DNA of 64,000 nt from Prochilodus magdalenae. Lineage: Eukaryota; Chordata; Actinopteri; Characiformes; Prochilodontidae. This document shows, in pieces, positions 13,185-25,639 of the stretch. The notes below the pieces were generated by a model that saw only the letters and a list, made by a program, of their open reading frames with translations, made no database searches and was not told the origin of the DNA. The translations under genes were made by a program, and so were the position numbers. Numbering within the stretch: the first letter of the stretch is position 1; each line of letters starts with the position of its first letter. Location: the NCBI GenBank assembly GCA_024036415.1, contig JAMWET010003934.1, positions 1,429,501-1,493,500 of the forward strand. Reading direction: 5' to 3'.

Positions 13185-13640
13185 AATTACATCTATTCAA
13201 TGGTTACACAAAATCTATTTCCATGGTTACACCACTTCCATTTCCATGGTTAGACTACACTCACTTCCATGGTTACACAACATTAATTTCCATGGTTATG
13301 CTAAACCAACTTCCATGGTTACACTACAGTCGTTCCATTGTTACACTACATTCATTTCTATGATTACACCCGCTTCCATGGTTACACTACATCCATTCCA
13401 CAGATACACTACATCCATTCCCATGGTTACACTACACCCACTTCTATGGTTACACCATGTTCATTTTCATGGTTACATTACATTTCTTCTTTATTTAGGC
13501 ATTAAGCTCATGCTCTTATTCAGATTTACACACTCTTCTATGGTTACACTACATGCATATCCATGATTATGCTACACTCACATCCATGGTTACAGTACAC
13601 CCATTCCATGGTTATGGTACACCCATTTGTATTGTTGCAT
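13185..13640 (+). repeat. Minisatellite, CCATGGTTACACTAC unit
   Basis: About 18 degenerate copies of a unit of 20-23 bases containing CCATGGTTACACTAC followed by ATTCATTT or CACTTCC. The CCATGG core (an NcoI site) is preserved in many copies. The array ends about 250 bases from the exon 4 donor. The open frame of Met-Val-Thr-Leu repeats (13246-13566) is an artefact. Confidence 0.88.
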
Positions 13641-13887
13641 TAGTACCAAATTTAGGTAAACATTTTATTGTAAGGCACTGCCTTCTCTGAAGTGTGCTGA
13701 ATGCTGTTTATTTTAATAAACAAAAACAAAAAATTAAGCAAAGAAGGCCTGAACATTGCATCAAGTGCTTTACTAGAATCCCTTCCACCAAATAAAGATA
13801 AATGTGTTGTGATAACATGTCCAGCTCAGCTTCTTCAGTATTTACTCATTTACTCCACCCACAGTCACAATCACCGATGTCACTTAC

Positions 13888-14055
13888 CTTGAAGGTGAAC
13901 TGCTCATTGAAAGTGGGGTTCAGGGTCTTCCTGTGGACTTTAGTCTCAAACTTCTTCTTCTTGTCTGGCAGCAGGTAGACCTTTACATAAGGATCAGATG
14001 TGCCACCCATATCCATGGCCGGCAATTCAGCCGCCTGAATGATTCCCACTATGAG
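13888..14055 (-). CDS. syt1: syt1 coding exon 4 (first half of C2A)
   Basis: Acceptor GACCTCCAG, 168 bases in phase 0 (residues 155-210), donor AAG|GTAAGT. The peptide starts [18 protein letters not shown] and ends NEQFTFK. It contains C2A Ca2+ loop 1 with Asp169 and Asp175 (rat Asp172 and Asp178), the polybasic [12 protein letters not shown] strand and the KVHRKTLNP motif. KKKKFETK is typical of synaptotagmin-1, where synaptotagmin-2 has Tyr in place of Phe. Together with exon 5, all five Asp and the one Ser Ca2+ ligands of C2A are present, so the domain looks functional. Confidence 0.97.
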
Positions 14056-14532
14056 CTGGAGGTCAGAAGTGAAACACTGGTCAGGTTAAGAGTATAGGAC
14101 AGTTTATTATTTAAGGTCCCTCATAAAGTCTATATCTGTAAAATGTCTCGTCTTATGTTCACTCTAATCACTTCTCACTTTTACTCCTACTACATCATTA
14201 TGTGGAAGCTTGTACCGCACCAAATAGCTTGGTACTAACTGCATATCGAAAGCCTGGTACACACTCAGGATTTCAAAAGATGGTGATATGAAAACATGAC
14301 TTCATGTTGTAACAAGCAGTTGTTAATTCTGGCCGATTCATAGCATTCCCTTCTTTCAAAGGAGTAGCAGCACTCATTTAACATTATTAATGCTAATATG
14401 CTAACTTTATTAATTTACATGCTTAAGGTTATAAAAGCACGTTTATTAATGTAATTAATGCTATCAGCATTTCAGTGGAAAATTAATTATTAATAATGTT
14501 AGAAAATTAGATGTTCTTTATTTTGACCTATG

Positions 14533-14535
<3 letters not shown>

Positions 14536-14576
<41 letters not shown>

Positions 14577-14660
14577 ATAATGGAAATATAATATATATAT
14601 ATTAAAATATATAGTTATATTTTTGACAATATTTATATATATATATATAATATTATTCAA
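14536..14660. repeat. (AT)n microsatellite cluster
   Basis: Three AT runs, near 14536-14579, 14590-14602 and 14636-14650, are separated by short AT-rich spacers. Confidence 0.93.
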
Positions 14661-14800
14661 TAAAGCTAACTTAATAACTTTATTAAAGTGCATTCAGTGC
14701 ACCTGTTTACTTTATTAACAGTATGCTATTCATTATTGACTCTGATATAAGATTACCTTTGTAACTTAATAAATGTGAGATGAGTGTGTGATGAGTTAGG

Positions 14801-14910
14801 GATGCAGTTAGCACCATGCTAATGGTGGGGTCTAAATTTCCTTTGCTTGTTAGCTACATTAGCACTGGAGCTCCAGTGTAAAACTGCAGAAGTAAATTTT
14901 AGGCACCAAA
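14801..14910 (+). repeat. Dispersed repeat with TAGCTCCAGTG-like core, copy 2
   Basis: Contains GCAGTTAGCACCATGCTAAT, TTGCTTGTTAGCTAC, GGAGCTCCAGTGTAAAACT and AGGCACCAAAC in the same order as the copy at 23251-23365. Confidence 0.55.
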
Positions 14911-15179
14911 CATGTCGTGGCTGATCCACCACGTTCTGGAAAACAGAAGGTAATAGATTTTTCACCAACTGTTTCTTTAGACAGATGATGTCAAACTGCG
15001 CTCTCTCTTTAGCAACTGATCTCTGAGCTGACACCTGATTGACCCACTGTTCACCATAAAACTCTCTCGTCTTTTCAGATGAAGTGGTCAGTCAATCACT
15101 GTCCAATCAACCTGCTGTCACACACTGACCAAGTACACAAACACTTGCCAGTCACACGGGTCACTCTGCTGCAGAGCTG

Positions 15180-18100
15180 TTCTCTTTTTCACTCCTTCCT
15201 CTGTTTTCCACCTTTCTCACCCCATCTCCCTCACTGTCTCAACCCCTTTCAGCCCCATCTCCCTCACAGTCTCAACCCCTTTCAGCCCAATCTCTCTCAC
15301 TGTACAACCTCTCTCACCCCATCTCCCTCACTGTCTCAACCCCTTTCAGCCCCATCTCCCTCACTATCTCAACCCCTTTCAGCCCCATCTCCCTCACTGT
15401 CTCAACCCCTTTCAGCCACATCTCTCTCACTGTACAACCTCTCTCTAACCATCTCTCTCACTCTCTCAACCCCTTTCACCCATCTCTCTCACACTGTCTC
15501 AACCATCTCCCTCACTGTCTCAACCCCTTTCAGCCCCATCTCCCTCACTGTCTCAACCCCTTTCAGCCCCATCTCCCTCACTGTCTCAACCCCTTTCAGC
15601 CCCATCTCCCTCACTGTCTCAACCCCTTTCAGCCACATCTCTCTCACTGTACAACCTCTCTCACCCCATCTCCCTCACTGTCTCAACCCCTTTCAGCCAC
15701 ATCTCTCTCACTGTACAACCTCTCTCACCCCATCTCTCTCACTGTACAACCTCTCTCACCCCATCTCCCTCACTGTCTCAACCCCTTTCAGCCCCATCTC
15801 TCTCACTGTACAACCTCTCTCACCCCATCTCCCTCACTGTCTCAACCCCTTTCAGCCCCATCTCCCTCACTGTCTCAACCCCTTTCAGCCCAGTCTCTCT
15901 CACTGTACAACCTCTCTCACCCCATCTCCCTCACTGTCTCAACCCCTTTCAGCCCCATCTCCCTCACTGTCTCAACCCCTTTCAGCCACATCTCTCTCAC
16001 TGTACAACCTCTCTCACCCCATCTCCCTCACTGTCTCAACCCCTTTCAGCCCCATCTCTCTCACTGTCTCACTCTCTCTCACCCCATCTCCCTCACTGTC
16101 TCAACCCCTTTCAGCCCCATCTCTCTCACTGTCTCAACCCCTTTCAGCCCCATCTCTCTCACTGTCTCAACCCCTTTCAGCCCCATCTCTCTCACTGTAC
16201 AACCTCTCTCACCCCATCTCACTGTCTCAACCCCCTTTCAGCACCCCATCTCTCTCACTGTCTCAACTGTCTCTCAACCCCTTTCCAGCCCCATCTCTCT
16301 CACTGTCTCTCAACCTCTCCTCACCCCATCTCCCACACTGTCTCAACCCCTTTCAGCCCAATCTCTCTCACTGTACAACCTCTCTCACCCCATCTCCCTC
16401 ACTGTCTCAACCCCTTTCAGCCCCATCTCTCTCACTGTACAACCTCTCTCACCCCATCTCCCTCACTGTCTCAACCCCTTTCAGCCCCATCTCTCTCACT
16501 GTCTCAACCCCTTTCAGCCCCATCTCTCTCACTGTACAACCTCTCTCACCCCATCTCCCTCACTGTCTCAACCCCTTTCAGCCCCATCTCTCTCACTGTA
16601 CAACCTCTCTCACCCCATCTCCCTCACTGTCTCAACCCCTTTCAGCCCCATCTCTCTCACTGTACAACCTCTCTCACCCCATCTCTCTCACTGTCTCAAC
16701 CCCTTTCAGCCCCATCTCTCTCACTGTCTCAACCTCTCTCACCCCATCTCTCTCTCTCACTGTCTCAACCTCTCTCACCCCATCTCTCTCACTGTCTCAA
16801 CCCCTTTCAGCCCCATCTCTCTCACTGTCTCAACCTCTCTCACCCCATCTCTCTCACTGTACAACCTCTCTCACCCCATCTCCCTCACTGTCTCAACCCC
16901 TTTCAGCCCCATCTCTCTCACTGTCTCAACCCCTTTCAGCCCCATCTCTCTCACTGTACAACCTCTCTCACCCCATCTCTCTCACTGTCTTAACCTCTCT
17001 CACCCCATCTCTCTCACTGTCTCAACCTCTCTCACCCCATCTCTCTCACTGTCTCAACCTCTCTCACCCCATCTCTCTCACTGTCTCAACCTCTCTCACC
17101 CCATCTCCCTCACTGTCTCAACCCCTTTCAGCCCCATCTCTCTCACTGTACAACCTCTCTCACCCCATCTCTCTCACTGTCTCAACCTCTCTCACCCCAT
17201 CTCTCTCACTGTACAACCTCTCTCACCACATCTCTCTCACCGTCTCAAACTCTCTCACCCTATCTCTCTCACTGTCTCAACCTCTCTCACCCCGTCTCTC
17301 TCATTGCCTCAACCCTCTCACCCATCTCTCTCACTGTACGCTCTCTCTCCCAATCTCTCTCACTGTCTCAACCCTTTTCAGCCCCATCTCTCTCACTTTC
17401 TCTCACCCCATCTCCCTCACTGTCTCAATCCCTTTCAGCCCCATCTCCCTCACTGTACAACCTCTCTCACCCCATCTCTCTCACTGTCTCAACCTCTCTC
17501 ACCCCATCTCTCTCACTGTCTCAACCCCTTTCAGCCCCATCTCTCTCACTGTAAAACCTCTCTCACCAAATCTCACTCACTGTCTCAACCTCTCTCACCC
17601 CATCTCCCTCACTGTCTCAACCCCTTTCAGCCCATCTCTCTCACTGTACAACCTCTCTCACCCCATCTCCCTCACTGTCTCAACCCTCTTCACCCATCTC
17701 TCTCACTGTCTCAACCTCTCTCACCCCATCTCTCTCACTGTCTCAACCTCTCTCACCCCATCTCTCTCACTGTACAACCTCTCTCACCCCATCTCCCTCA
17801 CTGTCTCAACCTCTCTCACCCCATCTCTCTCACAGCCCCATCTCTCTCACTCTACTCACTGTCTCAACCTCTCTCACCCCATCTCTCTCACTGTCTCAAC
17901 CTCTCTCACCCCATCTCTCTCACTGTCTCAACCCCTTTCAGCCCCATCTCTCTCACTGTACAACCTCTCTCTCACCCCCTCTCCACTCCCTGTAACAAAC
18001 TCTCTGTACAACCTCTCTCACCCCATCTCCCTCACTGTCTCAACCCCTTTCAGCCCCATCTCTCTCACTGTACAACCTCTCTCACCCCATCTCTCTCACT

Positions 18101-19505
18101 GTACAACCTCTCTCACCCCATCTCCCTCACTGTCTCAATCCCTTTCAGCCCCATCTCTCTCACTGTACAACCTCTCTCACCCCATCTCCCTCACTGTCTC
18201 AATCCCTTTCAGCCCCATCTCTCTCACTGTACAACCTCTCTCACCCCATCTCTCTCACTGTCTCAACCTCTCTCACCCCATCTCTCTCACCCCATCTCTC
18301 TCACTGTCTCAACCCCTTTCAGCCCCATCTCTCTCACTGTCTTAACCTCTCTCACCCCATCTCTCTCACTGTCTCAACCTCTCTCACCCCATCTCTCTCA
18401 CTGTACAACCTCTCTCACCCCATCTCCCTCACTGTCTCAGCCCCATCTCTCTCACTGTCTCAACCTCTCTCCCCCATCTCTCTCCTGTCTCAACCTCTTC
18501 ACTCAGCCCCATCTCCCTCACTGTCTCAACCCCTTTCAGCCCCATCTCTCTCACTGTCCTCAAACCTCTCTCACCCCATCTCTCTCTCACTGTCTCAACC
18601 CTTTCAGCCCCATCTCTCTCACTGTCCCCCCTCAACCCCTTTCACCCCATCTCTCTCACTGTACAACCTCTCTCACCCCATCTCTCTCACTGTACAACCT
18701 CTCTCACCCCATCTCTCTCACTATACAACCTCTCTCACCCCATCTCCCTCACTGTCTCAATCCCTTTCAGCCCCATCTCTCGCACTGTCTCAACCTCTCT
18801 CACCCCATCTCCCTCACTGTCTCAATCCCTTTCAGCCCCATCTCTCTCACTGTCTCAACCCCTTTCAGCCCCATCTCTCTCACTGTCTCAACCTCTCTCA
18901 CCCCATCTCTCTCACTGTCTCAACCCCTTTCAGCCCCATCTCCCTCACTGTCTCAACCCCTTTCAGCCCCATCTCTCTCACTGTCTCAACCTCTCTCACC
19001 CCATCTCTCTCACTGTCTCAACCCCTTTCAGCCCCATCTCTCTCACTGTCTCAACCCCTTTCAGCCCCATCTCTCTCACTGTCTCAACCCCTTTCAGCCC
19101 CATCTCTCTCACTGTCTTAACCTCTCTCACCCCCTCTCCCACTGTCTCCACCTTGCACACCCCTTCTCTTTCACTGGTTCCATGTCTCTTACTCCACCCA
19201 CGTCTCTTTCACTGCCTCAGTTTCTCTCATCCCCTCTGTCTCACTGTCTCAACCTCTCTCACCCCTTCTCTTTCACTGCCTCAACCTCTCCCAGCCCCTC
19301 TTTCTTACTGTCTCAACCTCTTTCACCCCCTCTCTTTCACTGTCTTAACCTCTTTCACCCTTTCTCTTTCACTGCCTCAACTTCTCCCATGCCCTCTCTC
19401 TCACTGTCTTAGCCTCTCTCACCCCATCTCTCTCACTGTCTCAAATTTTCTTACCCCTTCTCTCTCACTGTTTTAACCTCTCTCACCCCATCTCTCTCAC
19501 CGTCT
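15180..19505 (+). repeat. 4.3-kb pyrimidine-rich 32/33-bp tandem array
   Basis: About 130 copies of two interleaved unit types. Type A is 33 bases and contains CTCAACCCCTTTCAGCCCCA then TCTCCCTCACTGT. Type B is 32 bases and contains CTCAACCTCTCTCACCCCAT then CTCTCTCACTGT; a sub-variant has TGTACAACC in place of TGTCTCAACC. The plus strand is about nine-tenths C, T and A with very little G, so the syt1 transcript strand is G/A-rich. Past about 19140 the copies become degenerate (TTTCACTGCCTCAACC types). Open frames of 1088 and 702 codons across it exist only because the units lack stop codons. Confidence 0.97.
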
Positions 19506-22500
19506 TTGATGTCTTTCAAGCAGTTAAGCAAGGCTTTCTATACTGGAAATACATAACAAGAAATATACAGTCTAATTTTATATAATAGGGAACAAACAAT
19601 TGATACATGTTTAAAAGGAATTTCCTTCAATTTCCCTGCATAATTAAACAGTCATCCATTATACTATTTTACCACCATCACCAAATTTATGTTTAAGTTC
19701 ACTGGTGGTTTTGGAAACTTTGTTTACATCTCAGCAACTGAATTATGCAGACATTCTGAAACATGTATGGAATTCCCCTGTAATCTTTTCATCCTCTAGG
19801 GATTATCCATGACTTTATAGGAGCTGTCATGTAGATTTCACCACGGACAGATTAATGCTGTCAACCAGATTCTAGCCCAGATATCATGCTGTCAGCAAGC
19901 TTTCATCTGCTCCTCAGTGTGTATTAGACATTCACCAGAAAAGATGTCATTTCCAACACATACATGTCCAGCTCGGCTGTCGACTTCATTCATGAAGGCG
20001 TGAATGACTTGTGACTGGTCTAAAGGCAAACTGGACAAACCTTGAATATCTGATTATCTAAAAATACATGATGGAGCATGATGTGTTCTCAGTGTGGAGA
20101 CAAAGACAGAGAGGGTTACATGCTAAGCCATTATTAACATGATAACTAAATAATTAACAGCAGACTCACTTTCCTAGTTTGACCCTTCAGCATGCTGTAG
20201 GGCCAGAGTAGGATCCTTTGGTAGCCCCTGGGCATTAAATCTGAAAACCTGCACCTCACTATCACACACAGCACATGTTCTTAGATAATACACCTAAACC
20301 CATCTAACAGTTTGCAGGTGAGCTGGCTTGTAATCCTCCACAAAAAAAATAAGATTTGAACATTAACCTGGTCAGCGTTATCAGAGTATGCCCTCAAGAA
20401 GGCACAAGATGACTCGCTGCAGAGATCAGTAACGTATACAACACACTTCACCTAAGATCCACAACATAATAAAATCTCTAGTTTTATGGTGACACTTTCA
20501 ACACCTTCAGCAGTCTAAACTGGACAGTGCTTACAGGAGATCCATGGATCAATGGAAGAGCAGCAAACTACAAAAGCAACAGCAAAATGGACAACTCCAG
20601 CTCCCCTTAAAATCCCCCACCCTATCAAGAATCCACCAGCTGTGTAAACTACAAGTATATAACTATATAAGTACATCCCTGCATACAAGATATGAAAACT
20701 CTTCTTTAACCAGGCCATAAGAATGCAGTTAGTAGCTTGTATTGAGATACATCCTGTATATCTTGTTCATGCTATTTGTATGATGGAGGTAGACAGTAGT
20801 GTTAGCACAGTTCAGAGAGGTTTGTGTGTTTTGGAGACTTAGACACAGATAGGAGGCCAGGCCTGATGGGACTTTATCCATAATAACCTGCTCCTGGCTC
20901 TGCACGCCATCAAAGCATTTCACAAGTCGAGGAGAGAGAAAGATGCAGCCGCATTTCTTGTCCTCAGCGGGTTAGCTGCCCGCAATTTGTCTACACCAGG
21001 TTGGGCACTGTCAGCTGAAATGACTGGTAGTGATAGAAATTTGGACTGGAAACAAGACAATTTGTTTCTAATTTGGTGTGTAGAGAACACAGGGAGTATA
21101 CGAACTGTGGAGATTTCATGCTAGCTGTTAGCAAGCTAATGGATAAAACCTCAAATATCCTGTCCCTAATCTATCTGATATTTCTGGTTTATTAAAACCA
21201 GGGATAAACCTGAAAACCTGACAATTTGATTAGTCAGTGTTGAGTACTCTACACTCTTTTGACAATACATTTGTGAACATCGGATTATCTAGGAACCCTT
21301 CTATTATATTTGAATTGTATTAATTTGCTGTTAGCATCCTGGGTTTAGAGTGATTAACTGACGTTCAACTGTATGAATGCTAATTAAATAACCCGTTACT
21401 ATTTGAATACTGATAAAGTATGGAATATTTCCATCTCCTGTGCTTTGCCATCCAGCCTCAGGATGTTAACCCAGCGACAATGTGACTTTCCCCCTATGTA
21501 ACATCTCTCATTGTTTCCACCTACCCTGCTCTACTGGGCTGTAAAAGTTAGATTACCCTTAAACAATGAAAGGGCTTAGTTGACTCCTCCCTGTTGTGTC
21601 TCTATCTTGCTCTCCATCCCTCTTTCCTCATATCCTTCTCAGTAGGACTGCTTTATTGGGCTTAAACACATACACGGCAGAATCACGGATGGCTCCTGCG
21701 CTCTCTGGTGTGTTTTTTTAATGCGTGTGTGGTTTATTTGAGCTGAATCTGGGTCATGCTGATGCCGCCTGGGTGGTTTTGTGTCTGCTGTAGCTGTGTT
21801 AGAGGCTCCAGGCTGTGGACATAGGCCTGTCATGATCAAGAATTTTAGCTGGTGATTAATTGGAATAGAAATAATTGTAACTGTCAGTTAATTTATATTT
21901 TATTGAATTTGTTTGTTTTTTGTAGAGTTTTGAGCTGTAGAGTCATGTTCTTCATTGCACTGTTCTTTTATTTTGGCTGTTGCTTTGCCCAATGATTTTG
22001 TTAATATGGATCTGCCTTTGAAATTGCTTGCATGGGTTGTGACCCCTGTCTTTAAGGACGTTGAGTATTGGATTCACCTAATAAAGTCATTTTGCACTAG
22101 CAACCAACTAAGCCTCCAAAGTTACATTCTTACTGTCACTGTTTTTGTTGTTCTTGTTATTAATGATACAATTTGGTTTTAGGTAAAACAATGTCATTAT
22201 TTATATACTCATGTTAAATAAATAGAACGTACACCAAAAACTACAGAAATAAGATTGTAAGAATGTCATGGGATGACATAAAGCTATAAAGGAAAGACTG
22301 CAGGGTCTAGAATTTGCTAGAAACAGAAAGTTTCTGTGCTGTAAAATATAATCAGCTGGCATTTTGGTTATGAAAGAAGAATATTACAGCTTTTACAAGT
22401 TTAAATCTTGTGTGTGTGGCTAAGAGTCACTCTGTGTGATGGCTGGGAGTAGATAATCTGACTCTGTCAGGTTTGTTTATGGAGGTTAGCTGCTAGTGGA

Positions 22501-23250
22501 GTTGCTCCACTTTCACGCACAGCCTCAATTATCTGCCAGCTAACATCTGCCAAGAGAATATTTATCAGTTCCTCAGCTCTGGGAGAAAGACAGAGAAAAA
22601 AGAGGGAGATAGGGTGAGAGTAATAGGGAATCTGAGCTGATCCTTCACTTTATTGATAGTTGACTGCTGCTGATTCATACCAGACAGGAGCAATGTGATG
22701 CTGTGCTATTGCTGATGGAGTTTTGAAAAAACAAGGAACGTTCATTCCTTTGGAAGTAAAAATCTGAAAACCATCAAACGCAAAGATTGAAAAATAAATT
22801 AAATACATTGTGTAACTGTGTAACTGACTATACAAATATGTAGTGACATACAGACATTCAAATGTAAATTCTGTGTAATTTATTGTATGTGGAGAAAAAA
22901 AGACAACGTGATCAGATTCAGAAGTAAAGAATACAGAAAAGCATAGAGCACAAATTTTTTCCCCTTACTCCAGATATAGTGGACCAGTAAAGACATTTTT
23001 GTGAGCTTCTTTTACGTCTTCATCTCTCCACCACATTATTTCTGTTGGCAACTCAAAATCACTTGGACTCAACACGCTTGAAGGAGAACATTAACAGCTA
23101 ACTGTCTAATGCTAATGTCAGCTTTTTTTTTGGCTAGTATTTTACAGAATGTACTGTTAAATTTGAAAGTCTAGTAACAGTCTGGTATAGTAGTATCAGA
23201 AACCCCAAAAGCCAGTTTATTTGAGATTACCTAACGTTTTGTGGTGATTA

Positions 23251-23365
23251 AGTTATGCAGTTAGTACCTTGCTAATAACCTTCCATTACTTGTAGTAACA
23301 GTAGCGTTGTAGCTCCAGTGCAAAACTAAAGAGGCAGCCCTACAGTACGTTTAGACACTAAACAC
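23251..23365 (+). repeat. Dispersed repeat with TAGCTCCAGTG core, copy 3
   Basis: Contains GCAGTTAGTACCTTGCTAAT, TTCCATTACTTGTAG, TTGTAGCTCCAGTGCAAAAC and TAAAGAGGCAG, and ends with TTTAGACACTAAACAC. It lies about 170 bases from the donor site of exon 3. Confidence 0.55.
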
Positions 23366-23533
23366 AAAGCTGTAAAACTTGACCAAACATCAAACAAATG
23401 AGTAACATTAAAACCAATTATGACCGACACTTCAGAAACAAAACAGCTAACAGAAATGACTTACTTAAACTCACTAAAATGACCTTTTATTCTCACAAAA
23501 ACAGCGGAATTCATTCCAAAAAACTGGCCTTAC

Positions 23534-23659
23534 CGTGTTCTCCGTGAAATTGTAATCCAAGGAGTACTGTAATTTGCCTAGTTTTTCCTGCTCCTTAGGC
23601 TCCGCCTCTTTCTCGTTCTCCGTCAGCCCTGTTTCCACTTCGTCTTCGTCCTTCAGGGC
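23534..23659 (-). CDS. syt1: syt1 coding exon 3 (acidic linker and C2A start)
   Basis: Acceptor CTCCTTCAG, 126 bases in phase 0 (residues 113-154), donor ACG|GTAAGG. The peptide begins [20 protein letters not shown] and continues into [17 protein letters not shown]. The first part is the acidic cytoplasmic linker; [11 protein letters not shown] is the first beta strand of C2A. The boundary before ALKD matches, as I recall it, the exon boundary in mammalian SYT1. The exon 2-3 junction is a few residues shorter than in rat, which explains the three-residue offset of all later positions. Confidence 0.95.
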
Positions 23660-24299
23660 CTGAAGGAGATACCCAGCCAACAGTCAGTCCGGCCACAGCT
23701 GATCGCCAGCCTGCTGCCCGGAACCAGCCTGCTTGCAATGTAGGGGGCCAAGCACTAAAAACACCACAGCGGTTAACACCAGAACATGCTCGGTGATGGA
23801 TTGAGCCTTGGGCTGTGAAACCCCACCCCATCCCCAGTGTCAGTCTGTGGGTGCCTAAACTACTCAAAGTGGATTTACGTTAGAGGGGAAGGGGTGAATG
23901 GGTTTGTGGGGCAGATCAAATGCTTTCCAGGAGGATGACTGTAATGCAGTGTAATACAACAGACATTCCACCAACAGAGCTTCTTGTAGAGCTTTTTGTC
24001 TCATTATATGGTTTCGTTGAAATATGTGTCCTTCAGAGATGACAACTTTAACTTATTATATCAATTCTTTCTTACGTAGAAGGGAACTGCAGGTCAGTTT
24101 TGCTTTCCAATTGGTTCATTTGGGCAATCCCAAGAGAATAAAGTCCAAAAGAAATGGGCACCTATATAGCTTTTGTGTGAAACCTTTCAATTGTAAATTG
24201 CCCTCAATTCTTGTACAGATATTCCTTTTCTCAATACTAATTAGAAGTAAATGTTTTTACCCTGCTGTATTTTGAAACAGTTTTCAGTAGAGCTAAAGC

Positions 24300-24535
24300 T
24301 AGCTAACCAAATAGCATATAGTAGCCTTTTTGCTTATTGCAGGTCAATCAGGAGCACTCATTGTTTGACTGGTTGGTAGTGCCAGCAATTGGTAATGCCA
24401 GCAAACCAATCAGCACTCAGTAGAAGTAATGCTAGCCAACCTATTAGCAATTTGTAGCCTTATTGAAAGCCAACAAATCAGCACTTAGTAACAGTAGTAC
24501 TAACAATCAAACAATTAGCACTCATAGCAGCCATA
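24300..24535 (-). repeat. Degenerate minisatellite, GAGTGCTGATTGGTTGGC unit
   Basis: Read on the minus strand there are five or six diverged copies of a unit of about 40 bases containing GAGTGCTGATTGGTTGGC and TAGCATTACTTCTACT. The same wording occurs on the plus strand at 54735-54900 and 56710-56815. Confidence 0.6.
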
Positions 24536-25639
24536 ACAGGTACAGTAAAACTTCTAATGTAACAAAAAAAGAGTTTTTATATTTTGCTACTATAATAGGA
24601 CACATATAGCAACAAAACTATACAGAATTTGAGACCTATAACAAAACTGTATGTATATTTTTAATGTTCAGTACAAATATTCTTTGAAAATTTATGGTGA
24701 GACAAAAATGTACTCTTTTGGTAGAACATCTCACAGGCAGTTTTGGGGAGGGTCAAGGAATAGGGACACATGTCAGAGGTATATCCAAAGTCTTGGGAAG
24801 TAATTTCAAGCAGATTCATGTCTAGCATCAGCCAACATCAGTGTGTGTAGGGGGCGGGGGGGTGTTGGGTGGTGTGTATGTCCATGTCTATCCTGAAGTG
24901 GTGCAGTGGCTGTGCTGTGTCTTATGAGAGTTTAATCGATCGTCATTAGAAAGCATGCTGGTGATGAGGCAAATGCAGCTTATCGGTTCATTCAAGTGTA
25001 AAAAGTCGCCGTCCAGAAAAGAAAAGGTCAGTCTGGCTCATCAGTAAACATGCAGGGCATTCTCATTCCCCCTAGAACAATGCTGTAATCTGCTAAACCC
25101 ACCCTTCCAATTCTCACTGGCTGGCCATGATGATGACCGCCACGCTCATGGAAGCATTATATATGCATCATGCCAGCAGAAGGTGGTGAAATAAATAAAG
25201 AAATAAAAACAAACAGGGCTGGTATAACGAACACGGGGCCTGTCCTGTCGGCTGTCGGGTTAATCTCTGTGAGAGCGAAAGGCTGAACGAAATTGATTTC
25301 TTTTCTTTCCGGTATCATTTCGGAAGTCATGTTGAGCTTGCACTTGGGCTAATTAAGATTTTCCTGGGATTTTCCTGCTGCTGTCAATAGTACAAACCAA
25401 ACTTTGGTTTGATCTGGCTTGATTTTCTTCATCTACTCAGTGTGCCTATATCATTTGTAACTATATGGATGAGACAGCTACTGGGTTTAATGATAAAAGC
25501 CAATCATCCAAATCCCATGTCAAGGGAAAATAAATTCTCATATTTTTTTATGTACTCTTTAGATTTTATATAGTTTAAATCTCTTGGACCTTTATTGAAC
25601 TGACAAAAGTACAAAGCACAATGCCCTGTGTTATCCCTG

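Larger units (their letters stand above)
9362..13887 (-). other. syt1 intron 4 (between exons 4 and 5)
   Basis: About 4.5 kb. It holds paired GT and CA microsatellites (10660-10909), a degraded Tc1-type element (11085-11800) and a CCATGGTTACAC minisatellite (13185-13640). The intervals 9365-10650 and 11860-13170 are AT-rich and show no feature. An open frame at 10280-10591 has no recognisable domain. Confidence 0.85.
14056..23533 (-). other. syt1 intron 3 (between exons 3 and 4)
   Basis: About 9.5 kb. Almost half is the pyrimidine-rich tandem array at 15180-19505. An AT microsatellite lies near 14536-14660 and copies of a dispersed repeat near 14801 and 23251. The interval 19510-23250 shows no gene; it is AT-rich with short chance open frames. 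Confidence 0.85.

Noticed and set aside
15079..18345. 1088-codon open frame (and 702-codon frame 17304-19412) rich in Ser, Leu, Pro and His
   Set aside because: It lies wholly in the 32/33-base tandem array; the units simply lack stop codons in several frames. No domain, no splice or promoter context, and it is antisense in a syt1 intron.
23595..23867. 90-codon minus-strand frame rich in Gly, Ala and Trp
   Set aside because: Overlaps exon 3 in a different frame; the exon 3 frame has clear synaptotagmin homology and splice sites.
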